A DNA stretch of 64,000 nucleotides. Source: Lutraria lutraria. Taxonomy: Eukaryota; Mollusca; Bivalvia; Venerida; Mactridae. The stretch is from contig OZ026841.1 of assembly GCA_964023205.1 (NCBI GenBank), positions 33,122,399 through 33,186,398 of the forward strand. The letters run 5' to 3'. Positions 62,775 to 64,000 of the stretch are shown here, piece after piece (positions within the stretch are counted from its first letter, which is position 1; each line of letters opens with the position of its first letter). Both the position numbers and the translations under genes were made by a program. The notes under the pieces were generated by a model. That model ran no database searches. It had not been told where the DNA came from and worked only from the letters and a program-made list of their open reading frames with translations.

Positions 62775-63538
62775 CTTAACGAATAGAAAAGGGTAAGTTT
62801 CTGATTCAAGCATGGGTTAACAGTCGGTAGTTATACTTGACGGCCACCAGCGAGCAATGGAAGCTATTTAACAAAGTACTATTATTATAACAGACTAAAT
62901 GAACTCCTGTATAAAGACCAGCCACGAATATCGGTCATGATTCCTTCACACCCATTTAATTTAATAAGTTTTATTGGCATGTTTAATTGCAACCTTAATT
63001 TCATTCCGAGAGATTGCCAGGAAACACTGAGGGATAAGACCAATCTTTTATAAACTGAGTAGCTTTATAAGACATTCCACACTTGAAGTGATATTCATTA
63101 ATGGTACGAGTAAACATGAATTGAAGTGGTAAGAGAAAACTCGTGAGGCGAGCATGAATTTTGCTGCAGACCAAAGTACTAAGTTTTTCTACATCAGATA
63201 TGCCATTGTAAAACTAGTTCCCGTTTTATGTTGCAGCGCAAGTCTATGTAAGTTCAGTTCTCATAAGTGCTTTGATTAGAATTATCTGGTACCCGTTACA
63301 TGGACGAATTACCTCTACGCGTCAGTTGAATTACTAGGAGCCTGTTATTAAGGAAGTTACTAAATAGTTCTATGGTAACGTTGGAGACGTTCCGAATAAA
63401 CCTTACCTCCATTAAATCCACCGTTGTATCCACCGTTAAATCCACCATTGTATCCACCGTTAAATCCACCGTTGTAGCCTCCATTAAATCCACCGCCTCC
63501 CCCACCCCCACCCCCATATCCACCGTTCATCCTTCCAC
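62572..63538 (-). CDS. Glycine-rich, probably secreted protein; 3' exons only
   Basis: Two minus-strand exons, 63538-63407 and 62774-62572, joined in phase (G|GA). Exon A has acceptor atctacag and donor gtaagg; it encodes GGRMNGGYGG, a Gly run and four GFNGGYNG-type repeats. Exon B (acceptor ttcgttaag) encodes GNNGGYRNGGFGGVGGYGSN, GGMIGGGMAG, CGPRGCGGIGGVIGGY and a basic Tyr-rich end RRPRYPRKYGKVSSRYLS, then TGA. Together about 111 codons. A Gly/Tyr repeat region with a basic C terminus resembles molluscan shell-matrix proteins of the shematrin kind, but glycine-rich antimicrobial or RNA-associated proteins look similar. The first exon, with start and any signal peptide, was not found and may lie beyond 64000. 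AAG|gtatca near the end could be a donor to a further exon. Confidence 0.7.
63407..63538 (-). CDS. Gly-rich protein exon A
   Basis: 132 nt. The coding repeat ggtggatttaacggtggata is a 24-bp tandem unit visible at the DNA level (63416-63495). Begins with two bases of a split codon. Confidence 0.72.
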
Positions 63539-64000
63539 CTGTAGATAAGAAAGCATTCAATATGAAGGATTTGTGGTTTACGAATGATTTCAACAGTATT
63601 GTAGTTACATAACCACAAACAGATGGTCTGGTGTTGAGAGAAGAATTTTAAAACAGTTTAAATTTACAATAAATCGAATTAATTGAGAATTGGGAAATGA
63701 CTCTTTGTCACCATTTGCCAGGGCTATATAATACCCAACATGCATCTGGATAAACAACGGGCAACAAGTTCGAAATACGTTTCCGTTGTGCATTCCCCGC
63801 TTGTTCACTGCCATCGAATCCGACAAGAACAGTTATATAATCAAAGCTCTGAAGGCACTGATGTTGTTCGGAACTACAAAGTAGTCAGAAGTTGTTTGAT
63901 TATTTGCATGTACATGTATATATAAGTCTCAAAGATGTGAACACAGTGTTTAAGAAAAAATTTGACCAAACTTCCGCTGCGTAAAATTGGTATTGCCAGG
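63539..64000. other. Upstream flank of the Gly-rich exons
   Basis: No signal-peptide exon was found on the minus strand. A TATA-like ttatatag (minus, near 63730) precedes no usable ATG before exon A. Confidence 0.4.

Overview
The window is animal nuclear DNA: AT-rich, with genes split by GT-AG introns, tRNA-derived SINEs and several families of short palindromic and inverted-repeat elements. The repeat families (an element beginning with an AGCTCACC hairpin and carrying ~160-bp core repeats, and SINEs whose tails read like 'actggttcttccca...' or 'aacggcgttaaaccc') and an intronless-coding B-box/propeller gene fit a mollusc, most likely a bivalve. That assignment rests on recognition, not on a database search.

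Layout. (1) 2,346-24,856, minus strand: a complete 11-exon lysyl-oxidase-like gene. All phases join and give a 733-residue secreted protein: signal peptide, SRCR, Thr-rich mucin-like linker, SRCR, then a catalytic domain with the copper histidines and the LTQ Lys and Tyr. Intron 1 (about 15 kb) interrupts SRCR1 and holds repeats and a decayed Thr-rich open frame. (2) 24,857-41,300: gene-poor, with minisatellites, SINEs, tandem hairpin elements, a CR1/L2-like LINE that has its endonuclease but lacks the RT domain, and a ~0.9-kb near-perfect palindrome. (3) 41,334-43,280, plus strand: one-exon B-box / coiled-coil / NHL-like propeller protein (TRIM-like, no RING). (4) 43,281-51,000: MITEs and hairpin elements. 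(5) 51,558-56,194, plus strand: complete four-coding-exon GOLGA7 homologue (138 aa), with SINEs in its introns and a ~1.7-kb tandem-repeat element ending 14 bp before exon 3. (6) 56,195-62,571: probable long GOLGA7 3' region, then a SINE split by a 2,185-bp element with hairpin-forming terminal inverted repeats. (7) 62,572-63,538, minus strand: the 3' exons of a glycine-rich, probably secreted protein whose 5' exon was not found.

Functionally, the lysyl oxidase homologue (extracellular cross-linking) and the glycine-rich protein could both serve extracellular or shell matrix, but they are 38 kb apart and nothing shows linkage. GOLGA7 is a housekeeping palmitoyltransferase subunit. The most unusual material is non-genic: the nested palindrome, the hairpin-ended element inside a SINE, and the family of short 'TAAACTGGTTCC' hairpins. 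All calls are by eye; exon edges for the two conserved genes are firm because codon phases and total lengths close exactly.
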